This document shows, piece after piece, positions 1 to 7,014 of a DNA stretch of 15,229 nt; the stretch's first letter is position 1, and each line of letters starts with the position of its first letter. The notes below the pieces were generated by a model. The model worked only from the letters and a program-made list of their open reading frames with translations. It made no database searches and was not told where the DNA came from. A program made the translations under genes and the position numbers. Origin of the DNA: an uncultured Bacteroidia bacterium (GTDB taxonomy: Bacteria; Bacteroidota; Bacteroidia; Bacteroidales; UBA932). The DNA lies in assembly GCA_902773305.1 (NCBI GenBank), contig CACYEB010000236.1:1-15229 (forward strand), in the 5' to 3' direction.

Positions 1-260
1 CCGTGTGTGCCGCGGTTGGCGCGGGCATTGTGCTGTTTGTGCTTGCCGCTCACGCGAAGGCATTTCTGGGTGTCTGCCGCACGGTGGTATTTCGGCGCGG
101 CGTTGCCCAGGAACCATTCCTTGAACTGGTTCATTCCCGCGTTTGTGAACATCAGCGTGGGGTCGTTCTTAACGACCATAGGCGCCGACGGAACTATTGT
201 GTGGTTTTTGGAAGCGAAAAAATCAAGAAATGTCTGCCTAATCTCTTTCGAGGTCATCAT
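1..260 (-). CDS. alaS: Alanyl-tRNA synthetase, N-terminal fragment (runs off left edge)
   Basis: This is the start of class II alanyl-tRNA synthetase, the cytoplasmic enzyme that charges tRNA-Ala. The minus strand opens with ATG ATG (260-255) and reads [15 protein letters not shown], then the family signatures [31 protein letters not shown] and KCLRVSGKH (to residue 74). Either ATG could be the start; there is no Shine-Dalgarno sequence, and an AT-rich leader is usual for this phylum. From residue 75 (base 38 down to 1) the frame stays open, but the expected NDLEEVG continuation is replaced by [12 protein letters not shown], which does not resemble AlaRS in any frame. That edge stretch may be an assembly artefact, a true insertion or a disruption. 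The gene is divergent from the M23 peptidase. The identity of residues 1-74 is very secure; whether the gene is intact cannot be judged here. Confidence 0.9.
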   Translation of the reverse strand, partial: MMTSKEIRQTFLDFFASKNHTIVPSAPMVVKNDPTLMFTNAGMNQFKEWFLGNAAPKYHRAADTQKCLRVSGKHKQHNARANRGTH

Positions 261-293
261 ATGTCCAATATTAAATTAATAGCGTATAAACCG

Positions 294-301
294 CAAAGAT
301 A
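294..301 (-). promoter_or_regulatory. Candidate -7 box (TATCTTTG) for alaS
   Basis: The minus strand reads TATCTTTG, a full match to the Bacteroidetes TAnnTTTG -7 element, about 34 bases upstream of the alaS ATG. I do not see a well-placed TTTG -33 element at 19-21 bases; only a TTG about 11 bases away is visible. The call rests on the -7 box, the AT-rich gap and the position. Confidence 0.45.
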
Positions 302-321
302 GTTTATAAAATCAATTTTTG

Positions 322-329
322 TACCTTAG
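322..329 (+). promoter_or_regulatory. Possible -7 box (TACCTTAG) for the M23 operon
   Basis: TACCTTAG matches TAnnTTTG at all but one fixed position and lies 30 bases before the ATG at 359. It sits in the same AT-rich divergent gap (261-358) as the alaS promoter. No clear -33 TTTG is visible, so this is only a candidate start site for the long plus-strand transcript. Confidence 0.3.
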
Positions 330-358
330 CATAAATTTTGCTTGCAGCATTGCTGCCG

Positions 359-1330
359 ATGACCGTGGACAAGTACACATATAATCAGCAGGAGCAGCGC
401 TACGAAGTGTACAGATCTTCGCCTGCGCGACGTTTCGGTGACGCCGGAATCATGGCGCTCATCGGCTTTGCCCTGTTCGCGGCTTATCTGCTGGTCTCAG
501 GCAGTGTCTTCAACGCTCCGACGCCCAAGCAGTTGGTGTTGGAACGCCGGAACGCCCGCCTTATGGACCGGATAGAGTATATTGGGCAGAAAGCCTCCCG
601 TCAGGTTGACAGGCTGGCGGAGTTGGAGATGCGCGACAACAAGGTCTACCGCCCCATATTCGGTATGGACGAAATTCCTTCTGCAGTGCGCAATTGTGGC
701 TATGCAGCGACGGGACGGTATGCTTTCCTTCAGCAATTTACCAATGCCGGATTCCTCACCGAAACCCTCCGCCGCCAGGATGTGATAGAAAGGAAGGCCG
801 TGATGCAGTCCAAGTCATACGACGATGTTGAAAAGATGGCCTCGCATATAGAGGATATGGCCAAATGCGTTCCCAGTCTGATACCGGTATGTCCGGGAAG
901 CGGCATCACCATCACTTCGCCTTTCGGCTACCGCCTGCACCCCATATTCCAGTCGGTTTTCTTCCATAGCGGCACTGATATCTCCGGCCCGCGCTCGACA
1001 CCCATATATGCCGCAGCCGACGGTGTTGTGACAGAGGTCAAGTACAGCGAGCGGGGTTACGGCAACGAGATAGACATAGATCACGGCTTCGGTTACTCCA
1101 CCCGTTATGCCCATCTTCTTTCCACCAACGTGGTACAGGGGCAGAAAGTCCGCCGGGGTGACCAGATTGCCACGATGGGGAGCAGCGGACAGGCCACAGG
1201 AGTCCATCTCCACTACGAGGTGATGTACAAGTCGCAGCAGATCAATCCGGCCAATTATTTTGACAAGAATATAGACCCCAGGACGTATATGACAATGGTC
1301 ACCCCGGCGGCCAAGATAAACCACAGGTAA
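359..1330 (+). CDS. Membrane-anchored M23 (LytM-type) peptidase, copy 1, catalytically complete
   Basis: This is a predicted zinc endopeptidase of the LytM/M23 family, which cuts peptide cross-links in peptidoglycan; 323 residues. A short cytoplasmic N-terminus is followed by one membrane segment (about residues 29-46), a charged helical linker (about 55-175), and a C-terminal M23 domain (about 185-305) expected in the periplasm. All expected catalytic residues are visible: zinc ligands H203 and D207 (HSGTD), H252 (YAH), and the H283-L-H285 pair (HLHYEV). ATG 359 is preferred to an in-frame TTG at 338, because the protein then begins MTVDKYTYN, matching the start of the next gene's product. 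No Shine-Dalgarno sequence is present. It is followed after 3 bases by a paralogue, so the two are probably co-transcribed. The family call is secure; the natural substrate and cross-link specificity are not. Confidence 0.93.
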   Translation: MTVDKYTYNQQEQRYEVYRSSPARRFGDAGIMALIGFALFAAYLLVSGSVFNAPTPKQLVLERRNARLMDRIEYIGQKASRQVDRLAELEMRDNKVYRPIFGMDEIPSAVRNCGYAATGRYAFLQQFTNAGFLTETLRRQDVIERKAVMQSKSYDDVEKMASHIEDMAKCVPSLIPVCPGSGITITSPFGYRLHPIFQSVFFHSGTDISGPRSTPIYAAADGVVTEVKYSERGYGNEIDIDHGFGYSTRYAHLLSTNVVQGQKVRRGDQIATMGSSGQATGVHLHYEVMYKSQQINPANYFDKNIDPRTYMTMVTPAAKINHR

Positions 1331-1333
1331 ACG

Positions 1334-2302
1334 ATGAGCCGTAAGTTATTCGTTTTCAACAAGGAGACAGGCTCTTTCGAAGAGCACAGGCCTTCGCCCG
1401 GCAAGGTGGCGGCCAGGGTTCTGCGTTTCCTTGCGGGCGGTATCGTCGCCGCGGCTTTTTTCTACACGCTGTTTGCACTGTTTTATTCCAACCGCCAGGA
1501 AAAGGCGCTGGAGCAGGAAAATGCCTATCTGCAGGAGCATTACGCCAACCTTTTGGAGCGCAGCGATATGGTGGATGATGTCATCGAGGGACTGGAGGCA
1601 CGTGACAGCAAGATATACAAGGATATATTCGATGCCGCCCCGCCTGATTTCGATGCGGTTATGCCGACTGACTCTCCGGATGTGCTTGAGGAGTACTATT
1701 CTGCCGGGGAGGCGTCCCTGATAGAGGAATCGCGGCAGCAACTGGAGCGTCTGGCGGTGTCTGCGGCACAGGTGGACCGTCTGATAGGAGCCATCGGCGA
1801 CCGTCTGGCAGACGAAAAGTTCAGCCGGGATAACTTCCCGTCGGTGATACCTTTGCGTAATTTTACCCTCGCGGCAACAGGGGCCACCGTGGGCAAAAAG
1901 ATAAACCCCTTTTTCAAATCGATGATGCAGCATAACGGCATCGACCTGATGGCACCCTACGGCACCGAGGTCATTGCCACTGCAGACGGCAGGGTGGTGG
2001 ACGTGTTGCGGCAGGGCAAAGGGCTGGGCAATCTGGTGGTCATAGACCACGGCTCCGGGCTTCGTACGGTATATGCCCATTTGAGCGATATTTACGTGGC
2101 GATCAACCAGAATGTGAAAAGGGGCAGGGTTATAGGCAAGGTGGGCAGCAGCGGGGCTTCGTTTACAGCATCCCTGCATTATGAGGTGCGCAAAGAGGGG
2201 AGGGCTATGGATCCGGTGAACTATTTCTTCGCATCCCTGAGCCCTTCTGCCTACGGCGAAATGCTGCTGGTGGCAAATACTACCGGCCAGTCACTTGACT
2301 GA
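1334..2302 (+). CDS. Membrane-anchored M23 (LytM-type) protein, copy 2, one catalytic His missing
   Basis: This is a paralogue of the preceding protein with the same plan (322 residues). It has an N-terminal MSRKLFVFNKETG segment, one membrane helix (about 31-51), a coiled-coil-like stretch rich in Glu/Gln (about 54-85), a helical linker, and a C-terminal M23 domain (about 185-300). The zinc ligands are kept (H200, D204 in HNGID; H282), as is H249 (YAH). In the usual HxH motif the first His is Ser: it reads TASLHYEV, with S280 encoded by TCC at 2171-2173. In LytM-type enzymes that His takes part in catalysis rather than zinc binding, so this copy may bind zinc but cleave poorly. The C-terminus, GQSLD, resembles what I recall as the common ending of single-copy Bacteroidetes homologues. 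A scaffold or hydrolase-activator role, as for degenerate LytM proteins such as EnvC, is inference. Confidence 0.92.
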   Translation: MSRKLFVFNKETGSFEEHRPSPGKVAARVLRFLAGGIVAAAFFYTLFALFYSNRQEKALEQENAYLQEHYANLLERSDMVDDVIEGLEARDSKIYKDIFDAAPPDFDAVMPTDSPDVLEEYYSAGEASLIEESRQQLERLAVSAAQVDRLIGAIGDRLADEKFSRDNFPSVIPLRNFTLAATGATVGKKINPFFKSMMQHNGIDLMAPYGTEVIATADGRVVDVLRQGKGLGNLVVIDHGSGLRTVYAHLSDIYVAINQNVKRGRVIGKVGSSGASFTASLHYEVRKEGRAMDPVNYFFASLSPSAYGEMLLVANTTGQSLD

Positions 2303-2318
2303 TTTGAATATTAATGAT

Positions 2319-2633
2319 ATGGCAAAAATCTGTTACACAATCGGCGAAGTAGCCTCCATCATCGGCGAAAGCACCTCCCTGGTGCGTTTCTGGGCAAACA
2401 CTTTTCCCGAACTGATCAATCCGATGCGCAACAAGAAGGGCAACCGTCTCTTCTCTCCCGACGATGTTGAAACTTTCAAGAAACTGCACTTTTACATCAA
2501 GGAGCAGGGGATGACCCTTGATGGCGCCGCCAAAGTGATGAAAAACAATTCCCAGGGCGACAACCGTGCCGATGTGGCATTCCGCCTGAAGAATATCCGC
2601 GATATGCTGCAGCAGGTCCACGACGAAATCTAG
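2319..2633 (+). CDS. Small MerR-family DNA-binding protein
   Basis: This 104-residue protein is mostly one MerR-type winged helix-turn-helix. YTIGEVASIIGESTSLVRFW (residues 5-24) is the recognition-helix region. It is followed by the wing NKKGNRLFSPDDVETFKKLH and the second-helix region GMTLDGAAKVM. The tail after about residue 80 is too short for an effector-binding domain and has no cysteine cluster, so no metal or drug sensing can be read from it. ATG 2319 is chosen over an in-frame TTG at 2295, which would overlap the upstream gene and add an atypical leader. It ends 4 bases before the NIF3 gene. A MerR-like gene beside an M23 peptidase is, as I recall, a common Bacteroidetes arrangement, but its targets are unknown. 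The fold is secure; regulation of its own operon is a guess. Confidence 0.88.
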   Translation: MAKICYTIGEVASIIGESTSLVRFWANTFPELINPMRNKKGNRLFSPDDVETFKKLHFYIKEQGMTLDGAAKVMKNNSQGDNRADVAFRLKNIRDMLQQVHDEI

Positions 2634-2637
2634 AGTT

Positions 2638-3399
2638 ATGAAAGCATCCGGGATAGCCGCAGTGATAGAGCGGTTCGCTCCTGCCTCGATGGCGGCGGAG
2701 TGGGACAATTCGGGTTTCTGTATCGGCAGTCCCGACACCGAGGTGCGCGGCGTGCTGGTGGGTTTTGACTGCACCCCGGACCTGGTGAAGGAGGCGGTAA
2801 GGCGAGGTGCAAATATGATTGTCACGCACCATCCGCTGATTTTCCGCGGCATCAAGAAGATAAGCGACGATACCTTCCTCGGCTCCGTCATTACCCTGGC
2901 AATTAAGAACGATATAGTGGTGTATGCCGCCCACACCAACGCCGACAAGGCGGCAGGTGGCGTGAATGACCTTATGGCGGACCGGTTGGGGCTGGTGGAC
3001 CGCCATCCGTTGTGTGAAGACGGGTTTGGCCTGTGCGGCCGTCTTCCCCGGCCTATGGACAGCCGCGAATTCATAGCCTTCGTCAAAGAGAAGTTTTCTC
3101 TCAGGATAGTGCGCACTTCGGCTCCCATTGAAGGACCTGTGGAAAAGGTGGCGCTATGCAGCGGCAGCGGCGCAGGAATGTTGCAGGATGCCGTTGACAG
3201 CGGGGCCCAGGCATACTTGTGCGGCGATCTGAGTTACCATCAGTTCTTTACCGAAAAGGGGTTTATGCTGCTGGACGTGGGCCACTTCGAGAGCGAAATT
3301 GCCATAGTTGACAAACTATTTTCGCTACTTCGTGAAAAAAACAGTAACTTTGCAGTCCTTCGGACAGAAAAAGACAATAATCCAATACATTATTTTTGA
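2638..3399 (+). CDS. NIF3/YbgI-family dinuclear metal-centre protein
   Basis: This 253-residue protein belongs to the NIF3 (GTP cyclohydrolase I type 2-like) family, which forms hexameric rings with a two-metal site at each subunit. The metal ligands are visible and fall at nearly the same positions as in E. coli YbgI: H64-H65 (VTHHPLIF), H99 and D103 (HTNAD), H216 and E220 (GHFESE). The N-terminal AEWDNSGFCIG and C-terminal NPIHYF are also family hallmarks. The length equals the minimal single-domain form; the ~110-residue insert found in many longer homologues is absent. Molecular function is poorly defined for the whole family. It is followed after 9 bases by a DUF164 zinc-ribbon protein, a recurrent partner in many bacteria, suggesting a shared process. 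The last 60 bases carry a possible promoter for the next gene. Confidence 0.93.
   Translation: MKASGIAAVIERFAPASMAAEWDNSGFCIGSPDTEVRGVLVGFDCTPDLVKEAVRRGANMIVTHHPLIFRGIKKISDDTFLGSVITLAIKNDIVVYAAHTNADKAAGGVNDLMADRLGLVDRHPLCEDGFGLCGRLPRPMDSREFIAFVKEKFSLRIVRTSAPIEGPVEKVALCSGSGAGMLQDAVDSGAQAYLCGDLSYHQFFTEKGFMLLDVGHFESEIAIVDKLFSLLREKNSNFAVLRTEKDNNPIHYF
3323..3352 (+). promoter_or_regulatory. Possible internal promoter ahead of the zinc-ribbon/dnaB genes
   Basis: TAACTTTG at 3345-3352 is a full match to the Bacteroidetes -7 element TAnnTTTG, in an AT-rich patch inside the 3' end of the NIF3 gene. About 20 bases upstream lies TTTTCG (3319-3324), a weak -33 candidate. Transcription would begin about 50 bases before the ATG at 3409. 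The motif is short and could occur by chance in coding sequence. Confidence 0.35.
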
Positions 3400-3408
3400 T
3401 ACCGGCTT

Positions 3409-4245
3409 ATGGCAACAAAAAAGAAACAGGCAATAGTTACCCCTATCGACGAGAAGGAAACCTTCGTCTCCGTGGCACAGGCAGAGTCTTCTGCGGCTGA
3501 CGGCGTCACTATGGACGAGAAGCTGCGCACCCTCTATCAGATACAGCTCAAGGATACGGCTATCGACAAGATCCATCTCCAGAGGGGCGAGCTCCCGCTG
3601 GAAGTCCAGGATATGGAAGACGAGGTCGAGGGACTCAAGACCCGCATAGCAAACGCAGAAGAAGAGATAGTGGAGATTGAAAAGAAGCAGGCCGAGTTGC
3701 GTCACTCCATCCAGGAAGCGGGCCTGCTGATTGAGAAGTATTCAAAGCAGCAGGAAAACGTCAAGAACAACCGCGAATATGAATCCCTGGGCAAGGAGAT
3801 CGAATACCAAAGTCTTGAGCAGCAGGTTTGCGAGAAACGCATCGGCGAGTGTGAACGTGCCCTCGCAGAGAAACGCGCAACCATAGATGAAACCCGCGCC
3901 CGTCTCGATATTTTCGAGGCCAATCTCGAAGAGAAGAAGAAGGAACTCGAGACCATCATAGAAGAGACGGCTGCTGCAGAGGAGAAACTCCTGGCAGAGA
4001 AAGAGGTGCTGAGCAAAAAGTTGGACGAACGTATGCTTGTCGCTTATAACCGCGTCCGCGGTGCTGCCAAAAACCATCTGGCAGTGGTCACCATAGAGCG
4101 TGAAGCCTGTGGCGGCTGCTTCAACCAGATTCCTCCCCAGCGCAAGCTGGATATCATTCAGGGCAAGAAAATCATAGTCTGTGAGTATTGCGGGCGCATT
4201 CTTGTCAATCCGGAATACAAAGAAGAATACAAGACAGAAGAGTAA
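3409..4245 (+). CDS. Coiled-coil C4 zinc-ribbon protein (DUF164/CdsZ-like)
   Basis: This 278-residue cytoplasmic protein has a long, charged coiled coil (about residues 38-210, dense in Glu/Lys/Leu heptads) followed by a C-terminal zinc ribbon. The zinc ligands are C234-x2-C237 (CGGC) and C258-x2-C261 (CEYC), with the family phrase GGCFNQIPPQ between them. The first ~35 residues are low-complexity and vary in the family. Members are called nucleic-acid-binding proteins from the ribbon alone; real function is uncertain, though the family is repeatedly found beside NIF3, as here. ATG 3409 has no Shine-Dalgarno sequence. The gene ends 3 bases before dnaB, so the two are likely co-transcribed. 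The family assignment is confident; the function is not. Confidence 0.9.
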   Translation: MATKKKQAIVTPIDEKETFVSVAQAESSAADGVTMDEKLRTLYQIQLKDTAIDKIHLQRGELPLEVQDMEDEVEGLKTRIANAEEEIVEIEKKQAELRHSIQEAGLLIEKYSKQQENVKNNREYESLGKEIEYQSLEQQVCEKRIGECERALAEKRATIDETRARLDIFEANLEEKKKELETIIEETAAAEEKLLAEKEVLSKKLDERMLVAYNRVRGAAKNHLAVVTIEREACGGCFNQIPPQRKLDIIQGKKIIVCEYCGRILVNPEYKEEYKTEE

Positions 4246-4248
4246 TCC

Positions 4249-5727
4249 GTGCCGCCTGCAAAGAAACCAAAGCGCGCAGACATCGCCCAGATATCTGCCG
4301 AAAGTGGGAGAAAGCCGCCTCAAGCGATAGAGATCGAAGAGGCGGTTTTGGCCGCTATGATGCTCGAGAGCGAGGTCGTGTCGGATGTCCTGGACCAGCT
4401 CAACGACAAGTGCTTCTACAAAGAGGGAAACCGCAAGATTTTTGAGGCGATCCGCGAAATCGCTGCCCGCAACGACAAGGTCGATATCCTCACGGTGGCC
4501 GACGAGCTGACCCGCAGGGGAGAGCTCGAGGAGGTGGGCGGAGCGGCTTACCTGAGCGAGATGAGTATGCGCATCAGCGCTGCGGCCAATACCGACTATC
4601 ACTGCAAGATACTTCTCCAGAAGTATATCCAGCGCGAGTTGATAGCCATTTCCCACAACATTCAGAAGAACGCTTTTGAAGACGCCCTTCCCGTGGATGA
4701 TTTGCTGCAGACAGCCGAGCAGGACATATTTGAACTTGCCGACCGCAATATGCGCAAGGATACCTCTCCGGTAAGCAGCGTTCTGACACGCGCCATAGAA
4801 GAAATCCAGGAGGGACAGAACCGTACTGACGGCCTTTCCGGGGTTCCCAGCGGCTACCGTGGCATAGATGTGGTGACTTACGGCTGGCAGAAATCCGACT
4901 TGATTATCCTGGCTGCCCGCCCCTCCGTCGGTAAAACGGCTTTTGTCCTCACAATGGCCCGCAATATGGCGGTAGAGCACAATATCCCGGTGGGGCTGTT
5001 TTCCCTGGAAATGAGCGAGACACAGCTCCTTAAGCGCGTCCTGGTGGGTGAAACCGGTCTGGAGAGCAGCAAAATCTGGGGAGCCAAGAAGTTCCGCGAT
5101 CCCGAGGACTGGAACATCCTCAACGAGCGCATCGCCCGTCTCTCCCGCGCACCTCTCTGGATAGACGACACATCCGCCCTTTCGATTTATGAGTTCCGTG
5201 CCAAAGCCCGCCGTCTGGTGCATACACACGGGGTCAAACTTATCATCATAGACTACCTTCAGCTTATGACGGGTCCGCCCGAACTCCGCAGTATGCGCGA
5301 GCAGGAGGTGAGCGCCATATCACGTTCGCTCAAGGCCATCGCCAAGGAGCTGGACATCCCCATCATCGCCCTGTCGCAGCTCAACCGTTCGGTGGAGACA
5401 CGCGGCGGAAACAAACGCCCGCAACTCAGCGACCTTCGTGAATCCGGAGCGATCGAGCAGGATGCCGACATAGTGATGTTTATCCATCGTCCCGAGGTGG
5501 TCGGAGTAGAGGGTCCTGATCTCTATCCAGGTTATACAGAGTTGATTATCGCCAAGCATCGCAATGGCGAGACCAAGGATGTGGAGATGCGTTTCATAAA
5601 GGAAGAGGCCAAATTCGTCGATGCAAATTCGATGTATGGTCCCGAATCCGGCATTGAATATGAAAATGTGGAGTCAAATTTGAATATATCATCTGCAAAC
5701 TTGGATTTTGACAATGAGACGTTCTGA
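4249..5727 (+). CDS. dnaB: Replicative DNA helicase DnaB
   Basis: This is the hexameric 5'-3' helicase that unwinds the chromosome at the fork and recruits primase; 492 residues. The N-terminal domain (about 20-125, with the typical IEIEEAVLAAMMLES start) is followed by a linker helix and the RecA-like ATPase domain (about 190-465). Walker A is ARPSVGKT with K229 and T230; Walker B is LIIIDYLQL with D335. SQLNRSVETR and DLRESGAIEQDAD are hallmark DnaB motifs. No intein interrupts it. The start is GTG at 4249: the next in-frame Met (MMLES) lies inside the conserved N-terminal domain, so an upstream start is needed, and no ATG is available. The gene follows the zinc-ribbon gene by 3 bases, and the next gene starts inside its 3' end (14-base overlap). 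Essential and secure. Confidence 0.97.
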   Translation: MPPAKKPKRADIAQISAESGRKPPQAIEIEEAVLAAMMLESEVVSDVLDQLNDKCFYKEGNRKIFEAIREIAARNDKVDILTVADELTRRGELEEVGGAAYLSEMSMRISAAANTDYHCKILLQKYIQRELIAISHNIQKNAFEDALPVDDLLQTAEQDIFELADRNMRKDTSPVSSVLTRAIEEIQEGQNRTDGLSGVPSGYRGIDVVTYGWQKSDLIILAARPSVGKTAFVLTMARNMAVEHNIPVGLFSLEMSETQLLKRVLVGETGLESSKIWGAKKFRDPEDWNILNERIARLSRAPLWIDDTSALSIYEFRAKARRLVHTHGVKLIIIDYLQLMTGPPELRSMREQEVSAISRSLKAIAKELDIPIIALSQLNRSVETRGGNKRPQLSDLRESGAIEQDADIVMFIHRPEVVGVEGPDLYPGYTELIIAKHRNGETKDVEMRFIKEEAKFVDANSMYGPESGIEYENVESNLNISSANLDFDNETF

Positions 5728-6571
5728 TTTGATTCTTGCAGTGACTGCTTTCCTGGCATTTTTCCTCCCGATAAATGCCTCCGCAGGTGATTTCCCTTTC
5801 CAGGGCGGTGAAAAGTGTTCATACAAACTCAACTACAAACTGGGCGTGATATCGGCCGACATCGCCAAACTGGAGATGAATATAACGGAAGAGACATATA
5901 AGGGGACCCCCTGCTTCAGGCTTCTTACCAAGGGGGCGACCAGCAACCTGGTAGGGAATCTTGTCAAGGTGAACTACTTCTACGACAGCCGTTTCTCCTC
6001 TGACGACCTGACCCCTTTGAACTTCTTCCGCGAGCAGACGGAAGGCGACTACTGGGCAAAGAACAGTTACACCTGGACCAACGGCGGGAAAAGACTCAGC
6101 GCCCACGTTGACAAGAGTACCCGCGGTGTGCGTGACACAGTTTTCACCGCGTCGAGCCCGATATACGATGTGATAGAGGCGCTTTATGTCATCAGGGCCC
6201 ACGACCTTGCCTCGCTCAAGGAGAAGGGGGGACAGATGCACTGTCTGGCGGCTTTGGACTGCAATGTGTACGACATATATGTCAGCTATGTAAAGTCGGA
6301 GAACAAGAAGGCACCGGAGATGGGCACCTTTGCAACCGATAAGTATTGTATGCAGATGTACCGCCGGGACGGCGGAGAGGTGCTCTCGAAGGAGTCCGCC
6401 ATAGCCGTATCCGGCAGTCCGGACGGCCGCGTGGCTCCCGTATATCTGTGGACCAGTACTGGCGAAGACAAAACCATACTCTTTTTCTCGGCACCGGTTG
6501 CGGTAGGGAGCATCAACGGCCGGATAACCTCCGTCAGCGGAGGCCGGTATCCGGTGGAACCAATTAAATGA
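5714..6571 (+). CDS. Secreted DUF3108 protein
   Basis: This is a 285-residue exported protein. The N-terminus MRRSDLILAVTAFLAFFLP then INASAGDF looks like a signal peptide, with cleavage likely after the SAG/ASA region at about residue 23. The mature part is beta-rich, with GEKCSYKLNYKLGVISADIA near the start and PLNFFREQTEGDYW in the middle, the pattern of DUF3108 proteins of Bacteroidetes and Proteobacteria. No catalytic motif is visible and no function is established. ATG 5714 is chosen over an in-frame TTG at 5708. It overlaps the end of dnaB by 14 bases, so translation may be coupled. rseC begins one base after its stop. The absence of a lipobox cysteine argues for a soluble periplasmic protein. 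The family call is moderately secure. Confidence 0.78.
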   Translation: MRRSDLILAVTAFLAFFLPINASAGDFPFQGGEKCSYKLNYKLGVISADIAKLEMNITEETYKGTPCFRLLTKGATSNLVGNLVKVNYFYDSRFSSDDLTPLNFFREQTEGDYWAKNSYTWTNGGKRLSAHVDKSTRGVRDTVFTASSPIYDVIEALYVIRAHDLASLKEKGGQMHCLAALDCNVYDIYVSYVKSENKKAPEMGTFATDKYCMQMYRRDGGEVLSKESAIAVSGSPDGRVAPVYLWTSTGEDKTILFFSAPVAVGSINGRITSVSGGRYPVEPIK

Positions 6572-6572
6572 T

Positions 6573-7004
6573 ATGGGCAAAAAGCAGGCAAAGATAGTAC
6601 ACGAGGGCAGAATCGTGGAGATTGACCGCGAAGGGATCAGCGTAGAGATTGTGAATAAGTCGGCCTGCGATGCCTGCCACGCCAAAGGCGTCTGCGGTGC
6701 CGGTGACTCCCGTGTGAGTGTTGTGGTTGTGCCTCAGACTGTCGCCACGGCTTCTGCCGGATTGCAGGTGGGCGACACCGTGAATCTGGTTCTGAGTGAA
6801 TCTGCAGGGCTGAAGGCGGCCATACTGGCATACGGGGTGCCGCTGGTAGTGTTGATGGCCTCGGTGCTGATTCTGTCGGCATTCAGCCTCCCGCAACTTT
6901 GGGTGGGATTGATTTCTTTGGCTGCTGTTGCTCTTTATTACATTATTTTTGCTACCTTTAAAGATAAATTGGACAAAGAGTTTGTCTTTACCATAGAACT
7001 ATAA
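6573..7004 (+). CDS. rseC: RseC/MucC-family membrane protein
   Basis: This 143-residue protein is of the RseC (SoxR-reducing system) family. The N-terminal half is soluble, opening with IVHEGRIVEIDREGISVEIV and a cysteine cluster at C32, C35 and C41 (CDACHAKGVC) that could hold an Fe-S centre or zinc. Two membrane helices follow (about 82-102 and 106-126), then a short charged tail. In E. coli RseC works with the Rsx/Rnf proteins in keeping SoxR reduced, and rseC-like genes are frequent immediate neighbours of rnf in Bacteroidetes, as here (rnfB begins 10 bases later). A role in assembly or function of the Rnf complex is therefore more likely than sigma-E control, but that is inference. ATG 6573 follows the previous stop by one base; there is no Shine-Dalgarno sequence. 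Confidence 0.88.
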   Translation: MGKKQAKIVHEGRIVEIDREGISVEIVNKSACDACHAKGVCGAGDSRVSVVVVPQTVATASAGLQVGDTVNLVLSESAGLKAAILAYGVPLVVLMASVLILSAFSLPQLWVGLISLAAVALYYIIFATFKDKLDKEFVFTIEL

Positions 7005-7014
7005 CCTGTCAAGT

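Noticed and set aside
3..302. Plus-strand open frames across the left edge
   Set aside because: The minus strand here encodes the conserved AlaRS N-terminus, which explains the sequence; the plus-strand translations resemble nothing.
338..358. Upstream TTG starts for the first M23 gene, and likewise for the MerR-like (2295) and DUF3108 (5708) genes
   Set aside because: In each case a nearby in-frame ATG gives an N-terminus that fits the paralogue, family or signal peptide better, and the TTG versions add atypical residues.
3742..5229. A 495-codon open frame on the minus strand opposite the zinc-ribbon gene and dnaB
   Set aside because: It is the antisense shadow of two well-supported genes, with no motif and no initiation signal.
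6928..6960. TACCTTTA (6953-6960) near the end of rseC as a promoter for rnfB
   Set aside because: It lacks the final G of the -7 element, the nearest TTG is 22 bases upstream, and it lies in coding sequence. The rseC-rnfB gap is only 10 bases, so read-through transcription is simpler.
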